A stretch of DNA of 64,000 bases from Thermomonas sp. S9 (GCF_024704365.1 NZ_JAJDFY010000001.1:2027001-2091000), one strand, 5' to 3'. Counted from the first letter of the stretch, positions 40,915 to 51,471 are shown. A program made the numbers and translations. Notes: a model not told the origin generated them from the sequence alone.

Positions 40915-42000
40915 TTAGTTCCCGAGGAGGCGGGTGATGGACTCGGCATAGCGCTGCAGCTGCTCCAGCGCCACCCACTCATCGGCGGCATGCGCCTGGG
41001 CGATGTCGCCGGGCCCATAGACAAGCGCGGTCAGGCCGGCCTGCGAGAACAGCGCGGCCTCGGTCCAGAAATCGACCGCCGGGCCGACCGCCAGGCCCAG
41101 GCGTTCGGCCAGCGCCTGCGCGGCTTGCCTGCGCGGCTCGGCATCGGCTGCTGGACCGGCCGGCAGCGGCGGGCCGCGGAAGGTTTCCTCGTAGCGTTCC
41201 AGCGCGCCGGGCGCGGCGCAGGCACCGAAGCGGAGGTGCAGCGCGTCGATGTCGTGCGACGGCAGCGGCCGGAACCCGAAGCGCACCTCCGCGCTCGGCG
41301 CGATCACGTTGGCCTTGATGCCCCCTTCGATCTTGCCGATGTTGAAGCGCAGGCCGGTCAGCCCGCCGAAGCGCGCACCGGACTCGGCTTCGACCAGTGC
41401 CAGCGCCGCGCAGCCCCAGCGCATCGCCTGGTGCAGCGCATTGGCCTGCAGCGCGTGGGCGCCGGAGGCGTGCCCGGCCTCGCCCCTGAACCTCAGCAGC
41501 ACCGAACTGATACCGCGATGGGCCAGCACCGCCTGACAGCGGGTGGGCTCGGCGATGATCGCCTCGCTGAAGCCACGGTCCCCGGCGAGGAAGGCGGCGA
41601 TGCAGCGCGCATCGTTGGCCTCCTCGTCGCTGGAGAACAGGAACGCGACATCGCCGGTGGTGGCGCTGGCCGCGGCCAGCAGGCCGGCCGCCGCGCCCTT
41701 GATGTCGCAGGCGCCCAGCCCGATCGCGCGCTCGCCGGTCACCCGCAGGCGCAGCGGATCGGCGCTCCAGGCATCCGAGGACGGCACCGTGTCCAGATGC
41801 ACGTTGAACACCCGGGTCGGCGCGCCGCGCACGGCCAACAGCGACACCGCACCATCGCCGTGATCGGTCACCTCGCACTGAAAGCCCGGCAACTGGGCGC
41901 GAATGTAGTCGAAGATCCCGCAGGTGCCGATCCGGCGCGGCGGGTTGCGGGTGTCGAACGCCACCAGCGCGTCGAGGTGGCGCAGAACCACGTCGAGCAT
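40915..42000 (-). CDS. argE: N-acetylcitrulline deacetylase (ArgE-like M20 peptidase)
   Basis: In the Xanthomonas-type pathway this enzyme removes acetate from N-acetylcitrulline to give citrulline. The 361-residue product is an M20 metal-dependent deacylase: [13 protein letters not shown] (metal His and Asp), [25 protein letters not shown] (catalytic Glu), an [10 protein letters not shown] dimer segment and [11 protein letters not shown] near the end. The ATG at 42000 lies one base after the argG stop. Its substrate is inferred from the neighbouring acetylornithine carbamoyltransferase; acetylornithine deacetylase is the alternative by sequence alone. Confidence 0.92.
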   Translation of the reverse strand: MLDVVLRHLDALVAFDTRNPPRRIGTCGIFDYIRAQLPGFQCEVTDHGDGAVSLLAVRGAPTRVFNVHLDTVPSSDAWSADPLRLRVTGERAIGLGACDIKGAAAGLLAAASATTGDVAFLFSSDEEANDARCIAAFLAGDRGFSEAIIAEPTRCQAVLAHRGISSVLLRFRGEAGHASGAHALQANALHQAMRWGCAALALVEAESGARFGGLTGLRFNIGKIEGGIKANVIAPSAEVRFGFRPLPSHDIDALHLRFGACAAPGALERYEETFRGPPLPAGPAADAEPRRQAAQALAERLGLAVGPAVDFWTEAALFSQAGLTALVYGPGDIAQAHAADEWVALEQLQRYAESITRLLGN

Positions 42001-42001
42001 G

Positions 42002-43235
42002 TCAGCCACCGCCCTGCCCGCCAATCTTCCCGCCGTTGACCTCGGCCCACAGGGTGCTGCTCATGCCCAGCAGCTTGATGAAGCCTTCGGCCTCCTCCAC
42101 GCCCCAGTCGGCCGACTGCGCGTATGTCGCGTTCCTGCTGGTGAGGATATGCGGCGAGCGCACCGCAACCGCATCGACGCGGCCACCACGGGTGCGCAGC
42201 AGCACTTCGCCATTGACCATGCGCTGGCTGGACGCCAGGAACGCTTCCAGGTCGGTCTTGAGCGGATCGTGATAGAACCCTTCATAGACCAGCTCCACCC
42301 ACTTGCGCGCCACCTCGGGCTTGAAGCGGTTCTGCTGCTTGGTCAGCACCGCCTCCTCCAGCGCGCGGTGCGCGGTGAGCAGCGCGGCCAGGCCGGGGGC
42401 CTCGAACACGATCCGGCCCTTCAGCCCGATCGTGGTGTCGCCGGTGTACATCCCGCGACCGACCCCGTACTGGGCGAACATGGTGTTGAGCTTGGCCAGG
42501 AGCTTCTCGCCCGGAAGCCGCGTGCCGTCCAGCGCCACCGCCTCGCCATGCTCGAAGCGCAGCGCCACCTCCAGCGGCTCGAGCGGCCACTGCTCGCGGC
42601 GCGCGCACCAGCCGCGCGCGCCTTCGCCCGGCGCTTCCCAGGCGTCGATCTCGCCGCCGGACAGGGTCACGCCCAGCAGGTTTTCGTTGATGGTGTAGGC
42701 CTTCTGCCGGGTCAGCACGGAAAAGCCGCGTGCCTCCAGATAGGCCTGTTCATGGGCGCGGGTCTGCGGATGCGCCTTCTGGATCTCGCGGATCGGGGCC
42801 ACGATGCGGTAATCGCCCTGCGCTTTCACCGCCAGGTCGAAGCGCACCTGGTCGTTGCCCATCCCGGTGCAGCCGTGCGCGACCGCATTGGTGCCCAGTT
42901 CGCGCGCGCGCGCCAGGGTGGCGTCCACGATCAGGTAGCGGTCGGACACCAGCAGCGGGTACTGGCCCTGGTACGGTTCGCCGGCCCACACGAACGGCTT
43001 GACGAAGCCGGCCCACAGCGCCGGGCCGCCGTCCACGGTGACGTGCGAGGCCACGCCCAGTTCGGCGGCGCGCGCCTCGATGGCGGCGCGTTCCTCGGCA
43101 TCCACGCCGCCGGTGTCGGCGAACACAGTGTGGACGGTCCAACCCTGCTCCTGCAGGTAGGGCACGCAGAAACTGGTATCCAGGCCGCCGGAGAAGGCGA
43201 GGACGATGTCGCGGGAATCGTGGGGGAGCCGTCAT
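42002..43235 (-). CDS. argG: Argininosuccinate synthase (frameshifted at codon 4)
   Basis: ArgG joins citrulline and aspartate using ATP. The N-terminal PP-loop ATP site reads [17 protein letters not shown], then [14 protein letters not shown] and the YTINENLLG segment. From the ATG at 43235 only MTAP is in frame; a five-C run (plus strand G at 43222-43226) carries one extra base. Removing it gives [17 protein letters not shown] and a 410-residue protein. This is about the usual ArgG length. It lies 55 bases after argF' and one base before argE. Confidence 0.93.
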
Positions 43236-43290
43236 GGGGGTGTCCGTAATGGAAAGCAGGGGGAAGGAAAAACGGGCGCGGCGGTCCGGC

Positions 43291-44292
43291 TCAGCGCAGC
43301 AGTGCGGCCATGATCGCCTTCTGCACGTGCAGGCGGTTCTCCGCCTCGTCGATGGCGATGCAGCGCGGGGAATCCATCACCGCATCGGTGGCCTTCACGT
43401 TGCGGCGCAGCGGCAGGCAGTGGCTGAACACGCCGTCGCGGGTCAGCGCCATCTTGGCTTCGTCCACGATGAAGTGCCTGTACTGGTCGCGGATCGGCTT
43501 TTCCTCCGCCCAATTGCCGAAATACGGCAGTGCGCCCCAGCTCTTGGCGTACACCACGTCGGCGCCCCGGTAGGCCGATGCGATGTCGTGACTGATGGTG
43601 AAGCTGCCGCCAGATTCCTCCACATTGGCCTGTGCCCAGGCCAGGTAGCGCTGGTCGAGGATGTAATCGGGCGTCGGGCACAGCAGGGTGACGTCCATCC
43701 CCATGCGGGTGGCGATGGTCAGCGCAGAATTGGCCACCGCCGTGTTCAGCGGCCTGGGATGGTAGGTCCAGGTCAGCACGAACTTCTTGCCGCGCAGGTC
43801 GCTGGCGCCGAAGTGCTCCTGCAGCGCCAGCACATGCGCCAGCTCCTGGCAGGGGTGGGTGATGGTCTCCATGTTGATGACCGGCACCGTCGAATACTTC
43901 GCGAAGGCCTTGAGCACGCGGTCCTCGCGGTCCTGCGCCCAATTCACGAACTTGGGGAACGCACGCACGCCGATCAGGTCCACGTAGCGCGCCAGCACCC
44001 GCGCCACTTCCGCGATGTGCTCCTCGGCCTCGCCGTCCATCACCGTGCCGAGGTCGAACTCGATCGGCCAGGCATCCTTGCCCGGCTGCAGCACCACCGC
44101 ATGGCCGCCCAACTGGAACGCACCCAGCTCGAAGCTGGTGCGGGTGCGCATGGAGGGGTTGAAGAACACCAGCGCGATCGCGCGCCCCTTCATCGCATCG
44201 CCGAGCTTCTCGCGCTTGAACGCGGCGGCCTGCGCCAGCAGGGCGTCGAGGTCGGCGCGGCTCCAGTCCTGGGTATTGAGGAAATGCTTCAT
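43291..44292 (-). CDS. argF': N-acetylornithine carbamoyltransferase
   Basis: AOTCase moves a carbamoyl group onto N-acetylornithine, replacing ordinary OTCase. The 333-residue product has the carbamoyl-phosphate site [10 protein letters not shown], then PITHPCQ-type [28 protein letters not shown] and [13 protein letters not shown]. The Lys in that last motif is known to be carbamylated in the X. campestris enzyme, and the DGEAEEH stretch holds the Glu that selects acetylated substrate there. The ATG at 44292 gives [11 protein letters not shown] as in that family. It is the first gene of the arginine operon, with a hairpin leader upstream. Confidence 0.95.
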   Translation of the reverse strand: MKHFLNTQDWSRADLDALLAQAAAFKREKLGDAMKGRAIALVFFNPSMRTRTSFELGAFQLGGHAVVLQPGKDAWPIEFDLGTVMDGEAEEHIAEVARVLARYVDLIGVRAFPKFVNWAQDREDRVLKAFAKYSTVPVINMETITHPCQELAHVLALQEHFGASDLRGKKFVLTWTYHPRPLNTAVANSALTIATRMGMDVTLLCPTPDYILDQRYLAWAQANVEESGGSFTISHDIASAYRGADVVYAKSWGALPYFGNWAEEKPIRDQYRHFIVDEAKMALTRDGVFSHCLPLRRNVKATDAVMDSPRCIAIDEAENRLHVQKAIMAALLR

Positions 44293-44320
44293 CGGAAAGC
44301 CCGCAGGCAGCAAGTGGGAA

Positions 44321-44356
44321 GGAAAACGAAGAAACCCGGCGCGGAGGCCGGGTTTC
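44321..44356 (-). terminator. Intrinsic-terminator-like hairpin in the arginine operon leader
   Basis: On the minus strand GAAACCCGGC-CTCCGC-GCCGGGTTTC forms a perfect ten-pair stem, followed by TTCGTTTTCC. The T-rich tail is only on the minus strand, so it acts toward argF', 29 bases before its ATG. It could be a transcription attenuator of the arginine operon. The simpler reading is the terminator of the upstream minus-strand gene ending at 44552. Confidence 0.6.
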
Positions 44357-44383
44357 GGAAGCAAGGAAAAAAGACGCTCCGGA

Positions 44384-44428
44384 TTACCCAGCAGTGGCAG
44401 GTTCCGGTCGGCGCGCGCGCGAGGTCAT
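44384..44428 (-). CDS. Possible Arg-rich leader peptide (14 codons)
   Basis: [14 protein letters not shown] then stop: three Arg codons in four positions, ending 28 bases before the leader hairpin of the arginine operon. A longer in-frame start at 44494 gives 36 residues with seven Arg. No strong ribosome site is visible, and Arg codons are common by chance at this GC content, so it is a hypothesis only. Confidence 0.25.
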   Translation of the reverse strand: MTSRARRPEPATAG

Positions 44429-44551
44429 GCCGGAGGCCATCCGGGCAGAGTCAGCGTGGCGCGTGGCGAGGCGGGCGTTCATCGAGGCGCGCATGCTCGC
44501 ACGCCAACGCGGCCGACGCAAGCCGCCGCTGCAGGCGGGCGCCAACGGGGC

Positions 44552-44995
44552 CTACTCGACTGGATGCGGCATGATCGAGATGCGGATGCGCAGGCGGTTG
44601 CCGGGGTCGCTGTCCATGCGGGTGCGGAACTTGCTGCCGCGGTACATGTAATCGACGTCATAGGCAATTGTGCGGCGGTATTCCTTGGTCACCGGCTCCA
44701 TCCGGCAGGTCTCGCCCTCGCCTTCCTTGCCTGGCGAGAGGCGGTCGCGCACCGCGTTCATCACCCGCGCCAGGGTCGCGCTTTTGACCGGCCCGCGCGG
44801 ATCGCAGACCTTTTCCATGCTGGTGGTGCGCAGGGTCTGGTACACCGGGCGCACCGACAGCACCTGGGCATAGTCGTAGCGCACGTTCTCCACCGGCACC
44901 ACCGCCTCGCGCGGGGCGTCCTGCGCCGCCGCCAGCGCGCATGCGAGCAGCCCCGACGGCAGGGCAAGAAAAGGATGAAAGGGGCGCATCGGCAT
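44552..44995 (-). CDS. Small exported protein, function unknown
   Basis: A 147-residue protein with an N-terminal export signal ([19 protein letters not shown]). The mature part has [16 protein letters not shown], a segment like the one that precedes glycine-zipper domains in small outer-membrane or periplasmic proteins, but the glycine zipper itself is missing. Two Cys residues ([15 protein letters not shown]) could form a disulfide, and the end is rich in basic residues and beta strand pattern. It is divergent from cysS and points toward the arginine operon. I cannot assign a function. A start at 44989 is equally possible. Confidence 0.65.
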   Translation of the reverse strand: MPMRPFHPFLALPSGLLACALAAAQDAPREAVVPVENVRYDYAQVLSVRPVYQTLRTTSMEKVCDPRGPVKSATLARVMNAVRDRLSPGKEGEGETCRMEPVTKEYRRTIAYDVDYMYRGSKFRTRMDSDPGNRLRIRISIMPHPVE

Positions 44996-45078
44996 GCCCG
45001 GAGTGTATCGGCGGGCGCCCGGCACCGCATGAATCGCTGCTGTCGCGGCAGACGGCGAACTCATCCTGAGCGCCCCGC

Positions 45079-45084
45079 TACAAT
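45079..45084 (+). promoter_or_regulatory. Candidate -10 (TACAAT) for cysS
   Basis: GCTACAATGGCGCC lies 26 bases before the cysS ATG, a near-consensus -10 in an otherwise GC-rich gap. No convincing -35 is visible 17 bases upstream. Confidence 0.5.
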
Positions 45085-45109
45085 GGCGCCCCGCCTGCAT
45101 CACGCCGCC

Positions 45110-46486
45110 ATGGATCTGCACCTCTACAACAGCCTGACCCGCCGGGTCGAACCGTTCACGCCGCAGGATCCGGCCGGCCCGACCCTGTACCTGTGCGGGC
45201 CCACCGTCTACAACTACGTGCACATCGGCAATGCCCGCGGCCCGGTGGTGTTCGGGGTGCTGGCCGCGCTGCTGCGCCGCCGCTACGGCCACCTGCGCTA
45301 CGCCCGCAACATCACCGACGTGGACGACAAGATCAACGCGGCGGCGAAGGAGCTTGGCGCGCCGATCCACGTCATCACCGACAAATACGCCGCCGCCTAT
45401 CGGCAGGACATGGCGGCGCTGGGCGTGAGCGGCCCCTTCGCCCCGGACATCGAACCGGCGGCCACCGCGCACATGCCGCAGATGATCGCGATGATCGAGC
45501 GCCTGATCGCCGACGGCCATGCCTACGCGGCGGAGGCCCACGTGCTGTTCGCGGTGGCCAGCTTCCCCGGCTACGGCAGGCTGTCGCGCCGCGACCGCGA
45601 GGAAATGCTGGCGGGCGCGCGGGTGGATGTGGCGCCGTACAAGCGCGATCCCGGCGACTTCGTGCTGTGGAAGCCCTCCAGCGACGACCTGCCCGGCTGG
45701 GGCTCGCCCTGGGGCCGCGGCCGCCCGGGCTGGCACATCGAGTGCTCGGCGATGGCCGAGGCGCACCTGGGTGAGACCATCGACATCCACGCCGGCGGCG
45801 TGGACCTGCAGTTCCCCCACCACGAAAACGAGATCGCGCAGAGCGAATGCGCGCACGGCGGCAAGGTGTTCGCCCGGTTCTGGCTGCACAACGGCATGCT
45901 GAACTTCGGCGGCGCCAAGATGGCCAAGTCGGTGGGCAACATCCAGCGCGTGCACGAGTTGGTGCGCGCGCATCCGCCGGAAGCCCTGCGCTATGCCCTG
46001 CTCTCGGCGCACTACCGGCAGCCGCTGGAATGGTCGGAGGGCCTGATCGCGCAGTCGGTGCGCACCCTCGACCGGCTGTACGGCACCCTGCGCGACCTCG
46101 CGGACATTCCGGCCGCGCCCGCGATCCCGGACAGCATCGAGGCCGCACTGTGCGACGATCTCAACACCCCGGCGGCGCTGGCCGAGATCGCCCGCCTCGC
46201 CGGCGAGGCGCGCAAGGCCACGTCGAACGCGGAAAAAACCGCGTTGAAATCGCAGTTGCTGGGCGCGGGCGGCGCGCTCGGCCTGCTGCAGCAGGACCCG
46301 GCCGCGTGGTTCGCGCGCGGCGCGGGCAGCGACGACGACGCCCGCATCCAGGCGCTGATCGACGCACGCCTCGCCGCCAAGCAGGCGCGCGACTTCGCGC
46401 GCGCCGATGCGATCCGCCAGCAGCTGGCGGATGAAGGCATCCTGCTGGAGGACACGCCGCAGGGCGTCAGGTGGAAGCGCGCATGA
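45110..46486 (+). CDS. cysS: Cysteinyl-tRNA synthetase
   Basis: CysRS charges tRNA-Cys. The 458-residue product has the first zinc Cys and class I motif in [20 protein letters not shown] (HIGN is the HIGH motif), the remaining zinc ligands in [13 protein letters not shown] and [12 protein letters not shown], and KMAKSVGN (the KMSKS motif). The C-terminal anticodon region includes [17 protein letters not shown]. Length and start are normal. Its stop overlaps the sufE-like ATG (ATGA). Confidence 0.97.
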   Translation: MDLHLYNSLTRRVEPFTPQDPAGPTLYLCGPTVYNYVHIGNARGPVVFGVLAALLRRRYGHLRYARNITDVDDKINAAAKELGAPIHVITDKYAAAYRQDMAALGVSGPFAPDIEPAATAHMPQMIAMIERLIADGHAYAAEAHVLFAVASFPGYGRLSRRDREEMLAGARVDVAPYKRDPGDFVLWKPSSDDLPGWGSPWGRGRPGWHIECSAMAEAHLGETIDIHAGGVDLQFPHHENEIAQSECAHGGKVFARFWLHNGMLNFGGAKMAKSVGNIQRVHELVRAHPPEALRYALLSAHYRQPLEWSEGLIAQSVRTLDRLYGTLRDLADIPAAPAIPDSIEAALCDDLNTPAALAEIARLAGEARKATSNAEKTALKSQLLGAGGALGLLQQDPAAWFARGAGSDDDARIQALIDARLAAKQARDFARADAIRQQLADEGILLEDTPQGVRWKRA

Positions 46487-46926
46487 CCGACTCGCCTTTC
46501 CCGATTGAACCCACCGCCGCCGAGGCGCAGGCCGCGATCGCGGAGGAATTCGCGTTCTTCGGCGACTGGTCGGAGCGCTACCAGTACCTGATCGACCTCG
46601 GCCGCAAGCTGCCCCCGTTTCCGCAGCAGTGGAAAACCGAGGAGCACCGCCTGCACGGCTGCCAATCACTGGTGTGGATCGTGGCCGAGGGCGACGCCGG
46701 GCGGCTGGTGTTCCACGCCGCCAGCGATTCGGCCATCGTATCCGGGCTGGTGTACCTGGCGCTGCGGGTGTATTCGGGCCGCAGCGCGGCCGAGATCCTG
46801 GCGACGTCTCCCGACTACATCGCCACCATCGGCCTGGGCAAGCATCTGTCGCCCACCCGCAGCAATGGCCTCGCCGCTCTGCTCGCCTTCATCCGCGAAC
46901 GCGCGCAGGCCGCCGCGACCGCATGA
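46483..46926 (+). CDS. sufE: SufE-family sulfur acceptor
   Basis: SufE takes sulfur from a Cys desulfurase (SufS or CsdA) for iron-sulfur cluster synthesis. The 147-residue product has the family elements: [16 protein letters not shown], the active Cys in [12 protein letters not shown], then [21 protein letters not shown]. No SufS gene is adjacent, so it could equally be the CsdE paralogue. It overlaps cysS at its start and the MFS gene at its end by four bases each, so the three are coupled. Confidence 0.9.
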   Translation: MTDSPFPIEPTAAEAQAAIAEEFAFFGDWSERYQYLIDLGRKLPPFPQQWKTEEHRLHGCQSLVWIVAEGDAGRLVFHAASDSAIVSGLVYLALRVYSGRSAAEILATSPDYIATIGLGKHLSPTRSNGLAALLAFIRERAQAAATA

Positions 46927-48179
46927 GCACCGGAGCCGGGCTCGCCGGCGAGCCCGCCCCGGACTCCTCGCCGCTGCGCAGCGTCGGCTTCCGCTGGCTG
47001 ATGCTCTACCGCATCTGCACCCTGCTCTCCTACCAGGTGGCGGCGGTGGCGGTGGGCTGGCACATCTATCTGCTCACCCGCAATCCGCTGGCGCTGGGGC
47101 TGGTGGGGCTGGCGGAAGTGGTGCCGTATTTCTGCATCGCGCCGTTCTCCGGCTACCTGGTAGACCACCTGCCGCGCCGCAAGCTGGGCGCCGCCGCTTG
47201 CGCCCTGCTGGCGCTCAATGCCGGCGTGCTGGCCCTGACCGCCAGCGGCGTGCTGGCGCTGCGCGGCACCTGGCCGATTTACCTCGCGGTCGCGGTGGGC
47301 GGCATCGGCCGCTCTTTCCTCGGGCCGGTCTATAACGCGCTGTTCGCGCGGGTGCTGCGGCGGCAGCAGTTCGTGCGTGGGGCCAGCCTCGGCAGCGTGG
47401 TGTTCCAGACCGGGCTGGTGCTCGGCCCGGCCCTGGGCGGGGTGCTGGTGGGCGCGCTCGGCGCTGGCGCGGCCTTCGCCACCGGCACCGTGCTGGCGCT
47501 GTTGGCAAGCATCACCCTGCTGGCGATGCCGGTGACCGAACCACCGCGGCCGCTGCAGCGCGGCCCGATCTTCGCCAGCATCCAAGAGGGCGCGCGCTTC
47601 GTGGCCGGCAACCAGATGCTGCTGGGCGCGATGGCGCTGGACATGTTCTCGGTGCTGCTGGGCGGCGCGGTGTCGATGCTGCCGGCCTTCATCCAGGACA
47701 TCCTGCACGCCGGGCCGGAAGCGCTGGGCGTGCTGCGCGCGGCGCCGGCGACAGGCTCGATCGCGATCGCGCTGTGGCTCACCCGCCACCCGTTGCAGCG
47801 CCATGCGGGGCGGGTACTGCTGCTGGCGGTGGCCGGCTTCGGCCTGTGCACGATCGCGTTCGCGCTGTCGCGGCAGCTGTGGCTGTCCACCGCGCTGCTG
47901 GTGCTGTACGGGATGTGCGACGGCATCTCGGTGGTGCTGCGTTCGACCATCATGCAGCTGGTGACGCCCGACGCCATGCGCGGGCGGGTGTCCGCGATCA
48001 ACGGCCTGTTCATCAGCTCGTCGAACGAACTGGGCGCCTTCTATGACGGCGTGATGGCGCGCCTGCTGGGGCTGGTGCCGGCGATCATCGTGGGCGGCTG
48101 CGTCACCCTGGCGGTGGTCGCCACCACCGCGCGCCTGGCCCCGCGCCTGCGCCGGCTGGATCTGCGCGAGCTGCAATAG
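46923..48179 (+). CDS. MFS transporter (EntS-like)
   Basis: A 418-residue inner-membrane transporter with about twelve hydrophobic segments. It starts [20 protein letters not shown] and enters the membrane at FRWLMLYRICTLLSYQVAAV. The cytoplasmic loop motif DHLPRRKLG between segments two and three is the MFS signature, and NALFARVLRRQQFVRGASL fits the EntS/DUF894 export branch. The substrate cannot be told from sequence. It is the last gene of the cysS-sufE-MFS string, and a 12-pair hairpin follows 38 bases after its stop. Confidence 0.88.
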   Translation: MSTGAGLAGEPAPDSSPLRSVGFRWLMLYRICTLLSYQVAAVAVGWHIYLLTRNPLALGLVGLAEVVPYFCIAPFSGYLVDHLPRRKLGAAACALLALNAGVLALTASGVLALRGTWPIYLAVAVGGIGRSFLGPVYNALFARVLRRQQFVRGASLGSVVFQTGLVLGPALGGVLVGALGAGAAFATGTVLALLASITLLAMPVTEPPRPLQRGPIFASIQEGARFVAGNQMLLGAMALDMFSVLLGGAVSMLPAFIQDILHAGPEALGVLRAAPATGSIAIALWLTRHPLQRHAGRVLLLAVAGFGLCTIAFALSRQLWLSTALLVLYGMCDGISVVLRSTIMQLVTPDAMRGRVSAINGLFISSSNELGAFYDGVMARLLGLVPAIIVGGCVTLAVVATTARLAPRLRRLDLRELQ

Positions 48180-48216
48180 CAGCCCGGCATCGCCCGGATC
48201 GACCCGGCCCGCAAAC

Positions 48217-48244
48217 AGCGACGGCGCCCGCAGGCGCCGTCGCT
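48217..48244. terminator. Bidirectional terminator hairpin between the MFS gene and dksA
   Basis: AGCGACGGCGCC-CGCA-GGCGCCGTCGCT is a perfect 12-pair stem in the 90-base gap between two genes that end toward each other. The T tract is poor on both sides. Confidence 0.65.
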
Positions 48245-48269
48245 GGCATCGCACCGCACCTCAGGCAGA

Positions 48270-49202
48270 TCAATCGCCCATCAGCTTCTGCGTATGCTCC
48301 CAGCGCTCCTGCGCATCGATCGTGCGCTCGGCGGTGAGGCGGGCCTCCATCCGCTCCAGGCCGATCTCCTCGCCGGTGTCCACGCAGTAGCCGTACTCGC
48401 CGTTGTCCATCCGCTTGAGGGTGGAATCGATCTTGCCGATCAGCTTGCGGTAGCGGTCGCGGGTCCGCAGCTCCAGCGAGTTCTCGGTCTCGCGGGTGGC
48501 GCGCTCGGCCTCGTCGCCGATGTCGCGCACTTCTTCCTTCAGGTTCTCGATGGTCTGCTTGGATTCCTCCACCAGCTCCGCGCGCCACTGCAGCAGGCGC
48601 TGCCGGAAGTACTCCAGCATCAGGGGATTCATGTACTCCTCGTCCGGCGAGGGCTTGTAGCCCGACGGGACGATCGGGCGCCCGGTGGCTTCGTCCACCT
48701 GGTATGGCACCACCTTGAACTTGTCCCTGGACACGGCCGGCCCCGAGGACGTCTTCTTCACTGCCACCATCACTTTCCCTTCCGGTTTCGTCTTCGGCAC
48801 CGCCTGCTTCACGGGTGGTGGCGGCGCGGGTTTGCTTGCGTCCTTCCTCGGCGCGATCGGCGCGGGCTTGGCGACCGGCTTCTTCGCCGGCGCAGACTTC
48901 TTCGCCGCGGGCTTGGCGACGGCCTTCTTGACAGGCGCGACCGGCTTGGCCGCCGGCTTCTTCGCGATCGCGGCAGGCTTCTTCGCGGCGACTGCTTTCT
49001 TGGCCACCGGCTTGGCGGCGGGCTTCTTCGCGGGTGCCGGCTTCTTCGCTACGACGGCCTTCTTGGCCGGCGCCGCCTTCTTCACCGCGGCCTTCTTCGC
49101 GACCGGCTTGACGACGGGCTTCCTGGCGGGAGCCGGCTTCTTCGCCGAAGCGGCCTTGGCGGCCGGCTTGGTGGGCTTCTTGGCGGGTTTCTTCGCTGCC
49201 AC
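48270..49202 (-). CDS. dksA: DksA-family regulator with Lys/Pro/Ala-rich N-terminal extension
   Basis: DksA enters the secondary channel of RNA polymerase and works with ppGpp. The C-terminal 140 residues are the DksA core: the long coiled coil ([20 protein letters not shown]) and the globular end. The four zinc Cys positions read C, T, T, A ([11 protein letters not shown] ... [13 protein letters not shown]), so this is a zinc-free type. The first 150 residues are AKKPA-type repeats like histone H1 tails, a feature of this family in xanthomonads. The GTG at 49202 is chosen because of an upstream GAGGAA and the immediate start of the repeat. Total 310 residues. Confidence 0.9.
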   Translation of the reverse strand: MAAKKPAKKPTKPAAKAASAKKPAPARKPVVKPVAKKAAVKKAAPAKKAVVAKKPAPAKKPAAKPVAKKAVAAKKPAAIAKKPAAKPVAPVKKAVAKPAAKKSAPAKKPVAKPAPIAPRKDASKPAPPPPVKQAVPKTKPEGKVMVAVKKTSSGPAVSRDKFKVVPYQVDEATGRPIVPSGYKPSPDEEYMNPLMLEYFRQRLLQWRAELVEESKQTIENLKEEVRDIGDEAERATRETENSLELRTRDRYRKLIGKIDSTLKRMDNGEYGYCVDTGEEIGLERMEARLTAERTIDAQERWEHTQKLMGD

Positions 49203-49296
49203 GTCAGGTATTCCTCGTCGTTTTCCCTTGAGGCGGGAAGGCGCGCTGTTATACCCTGCCGGACGCAACGCGGCAACCGCGTCAGTCGCGCCGCCA

Positions 49297-49533
49297 ATGC
49301 CCGCCACGGACACCGTGATTTCCCGACTCCTCATCGCCCTGCTGCGCGGCTACAAGCGCTGGATCAGCCCGTTGCTGGGGCCGCGCTGCCGCTTCGTCCC
49401 CACCTGCTCGGAATACGCGATGGAGGCGATCAACCGGTTCGGGCCGGTCAAGGGCAGCTACCTGGCCGCACGCCGCATCGCTCGCTGCCATCCGCTGCAT
49501 CCGGGTGGGCACGACCCCGTACCGCCGGCATGA
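49297..49533 (+). CDS. yidD: Membrane protein insertion efficiency factor YidD
   Basis: YidD is a small amphipathic inner-membrane protein that assists YidC. The 78-residue product has the complete family signature: [38 protein letters not shown] and [18 protein letters not shown] with its three Cys. It is away from its usual rpmH-rnpA-yidC locus. GTG at 49315 would also leave a full domain. Its stop overlaps the ATG of the M23 peptidase gene (ATGA). Confidence 0.93.
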   Translation: MPATDTVISRLLIALLRGYKRWISPLLGPRCRFVPTCSEYAMEAINRFGPVKGSYLAARRIARCHPLHPGGHDPVPPA

Positions 49534-50409
49534 GCCTGCGCCCGCCGCCCCGCGGCACCATCGCGCTGACGCTGCTGGCCGCGCTCCCGCTGGCGGCCGC
49601 CCGGGTACCGTCGGAAGCGGCTACCGCCGCATCCAGTGCCATCACCGACGCCGCGCCGGGTGTGGTGTTTCCGGCCAGCGTGCCGCAGGGGGGCGATGGT
49701 GATCGGCAAGGTGCCCGCCGGCAGCGTGGTGTCCTACCGCGGCCGCAGCCTGCGCCCCACCGCCTACGGCAGCGTGGTGTTCGGAGTCGGTCGCGACGAG
49801 CCGGGCCCGCTGGAGCTGACGGTGCAGCCGCCCGGGGCACCGGCGCAGGCGGTGCGGATTGCGGTGACCCCGCGCGACTGGCCAGTGGAAATCGTGCGCG
49901 GCGCGCCGCCGGACACGGTGAATCCGCCGCCGGAGATCGCGCGCCGGATCGCGCAGGAGCAGGCCCGGGTGGTCGCCGCGCGCCAGCGCGATGGCGATGA
50001 AACCGGCTTCGCCCAGCGTTTTCAGTGGCCCGTGCAGGGCCGCCTCAGCGGGCGTTTCGGCAACCAGCGGATCTACGACGACAGCCCCGGCGCCCCGCAT
50101 TCGGGCATGGACATCGCCGCCCCGGCCGGCACCCCGGTGCGGGCGCCGGCCAGCGGCGTGGTGACCTTTGCCGCGCCCGATCTGTATCTCACCGGCGGCA
50201 CCCTGCTGCTGGACCACGGCCACGGCATCAGCAGCAATTTCCTGCACCTGTCGCGGATCGATGTGCGGGTGGGCGAGGTGGTCCGCCAGGGCCAGGTGAT
50301 CGGCGCGGTCGGCGCCACCGGACGCGCCACCGGGCCGCACCTGCATTGGGGGATGAACTGGTTCGACACCCGCATCGACCCGCTGCTGGTGCTCGAACGC
50401 GGGCGCTAG
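49530..50409 (+). CDS. M23 (LytM) peptidase, exported (frameshifted)
   Basis: An exported 292-residue protein of the M23 zinc endopeptidase family, which cleave peptidoglycan cross-bridges or activate amidases. Signal peptide: [17 protein letters not shown] beta-rich N-terminal domain ([18 protein letters not shown]) is followed by the LytM domain: [33 protein letters not shown] (first zinc His and Asp) and GPHLHWGM (HxH). All metal ligands are present, so it is probably active. The frame breaks in a six-G run (49688-49693); removing one G restores PQGAMVIGK. It overlaps yidD by four bases. Confidence 0.9.
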
Positions 50410-50500
50410 CCGCAATCGCCAACGCGCGCTCCGGCACCACGGCGCGCGGCGGCGCGGCAGCGTGGGCGGAGTCTCGCAGGCGCATCTACCGGCGACGCGA

Positions 50501-51423
50501 TCAACCGTTGCGGCCGCTGACGCTGGCCACCGCATCGTGCGGGTGCAGACTCTCCAGATGCGCCACGCGCGCGCTCCAGGCGGCGATGCGGGCATCGGTG
50601 GTGAGCACCGCGGCCACCCGGCGCGCGGCGTCCTCGCAGAACATCAGGTTGGCGGCATTGGCCTGCGCGAAGGCCTGCTCGTCCTCGCGCTTGACCGCGG
50701 TCTGTACCGGCGTGCCCAGCGCGGTCTCCAGCGCATCCACCAGCGCGACCAGCGGCAACCCGTCGAAGGCCGGTTTCAGCTCCACCCGCACCTCGGCGCG
50801 GCTGCGCTGGGCATGCGGGGTGGCGGCCAGCCCGCGCGGGCTTTGCAGCCAGTCGCGCACGGCCGCGGCCGGGACCGCGCCGGCCGCGGCGAAATCGGCG
50901 GCGAAGCGCTGCGCATTGGCCTGCCGCGACAGCGCGGCGGATGCCGGGCAGGTGCTGGAATACTCCAGTGCGAATGCCAGCACCAGGCGCAGGTGGCCGT
51001 CGGCCAGTTCGGCCTCGACCTCGACCGGATAGCGCTTCCAGCCGGCATTGCCGCTGCGCAGCGCCTGCCGCAACAGCAGCTGGTCATAGCGCAGGCGCAG
51101 GCGGGCACGGCTGGCCAGGCCGTTCTGCGAGGCGATGCAGGCCTCCAGCAGGCGCCGCAGCGCCGGCGCGCTCAGCGCCTCGTTGGCCAGGCCCTGCTGC
51201 AGCTGCAGGTACAGGCGCGACATATGGATGCCGCGGGCGTCCGGATCGCGCAGGTTTACTGCGATATCCACGCTGGCCGGCACCGTCATCACCTGCCCCC
51301 CTCGTCCTGCAGCCGGATCGGCAGGGCCATGCCGTCCATTCCCACCCAGTCCAGCGCGCGCGCCTGCGCGGCGGTGTCGAAGGCCACATCGGGCAGGATC
51401 GGCGAGGTCAGCGGCTTGTGCAT
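50501..51423 (-). CDS. folE2: GTP cyclohydrolase FolE2 (type IB; frameshifted)
   Basis: FolE2 makes dihydroneopterin triphosphate from GTP for folate and works when zinc is scarce. Restored length is 307 residues. The first 44 codons (MHKPLTSPILPDVAF; LDWVGMDGMALPIRL) are separated from the rest by a six-C run (51296-51301) that lacks one base. The core has NLRDPDARGIHMSRLYL, CPASAALS at the CPCS position of the family, the HAQRSRAEVRVE motif (HGQRS type), and a late FCEDAARR. It is the last gene of the mtaD-ubiG-gph-(phytoene-synthase-like) string, 48 bases downstream. Confidence 0.92.
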
Positions 51424-51471
51424 CGCGGCATTGTACCGGGCCGGGCGTGAGTGTCCCTGCAACGCTGTGGT

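Noticed and set aside
48740..49200. Short repeated GCCGGCTTCTTCGCG-type units as CRISPR or REP
   Set aside because: They encode the AKKPA tail of DksA in frame and have no spacers.
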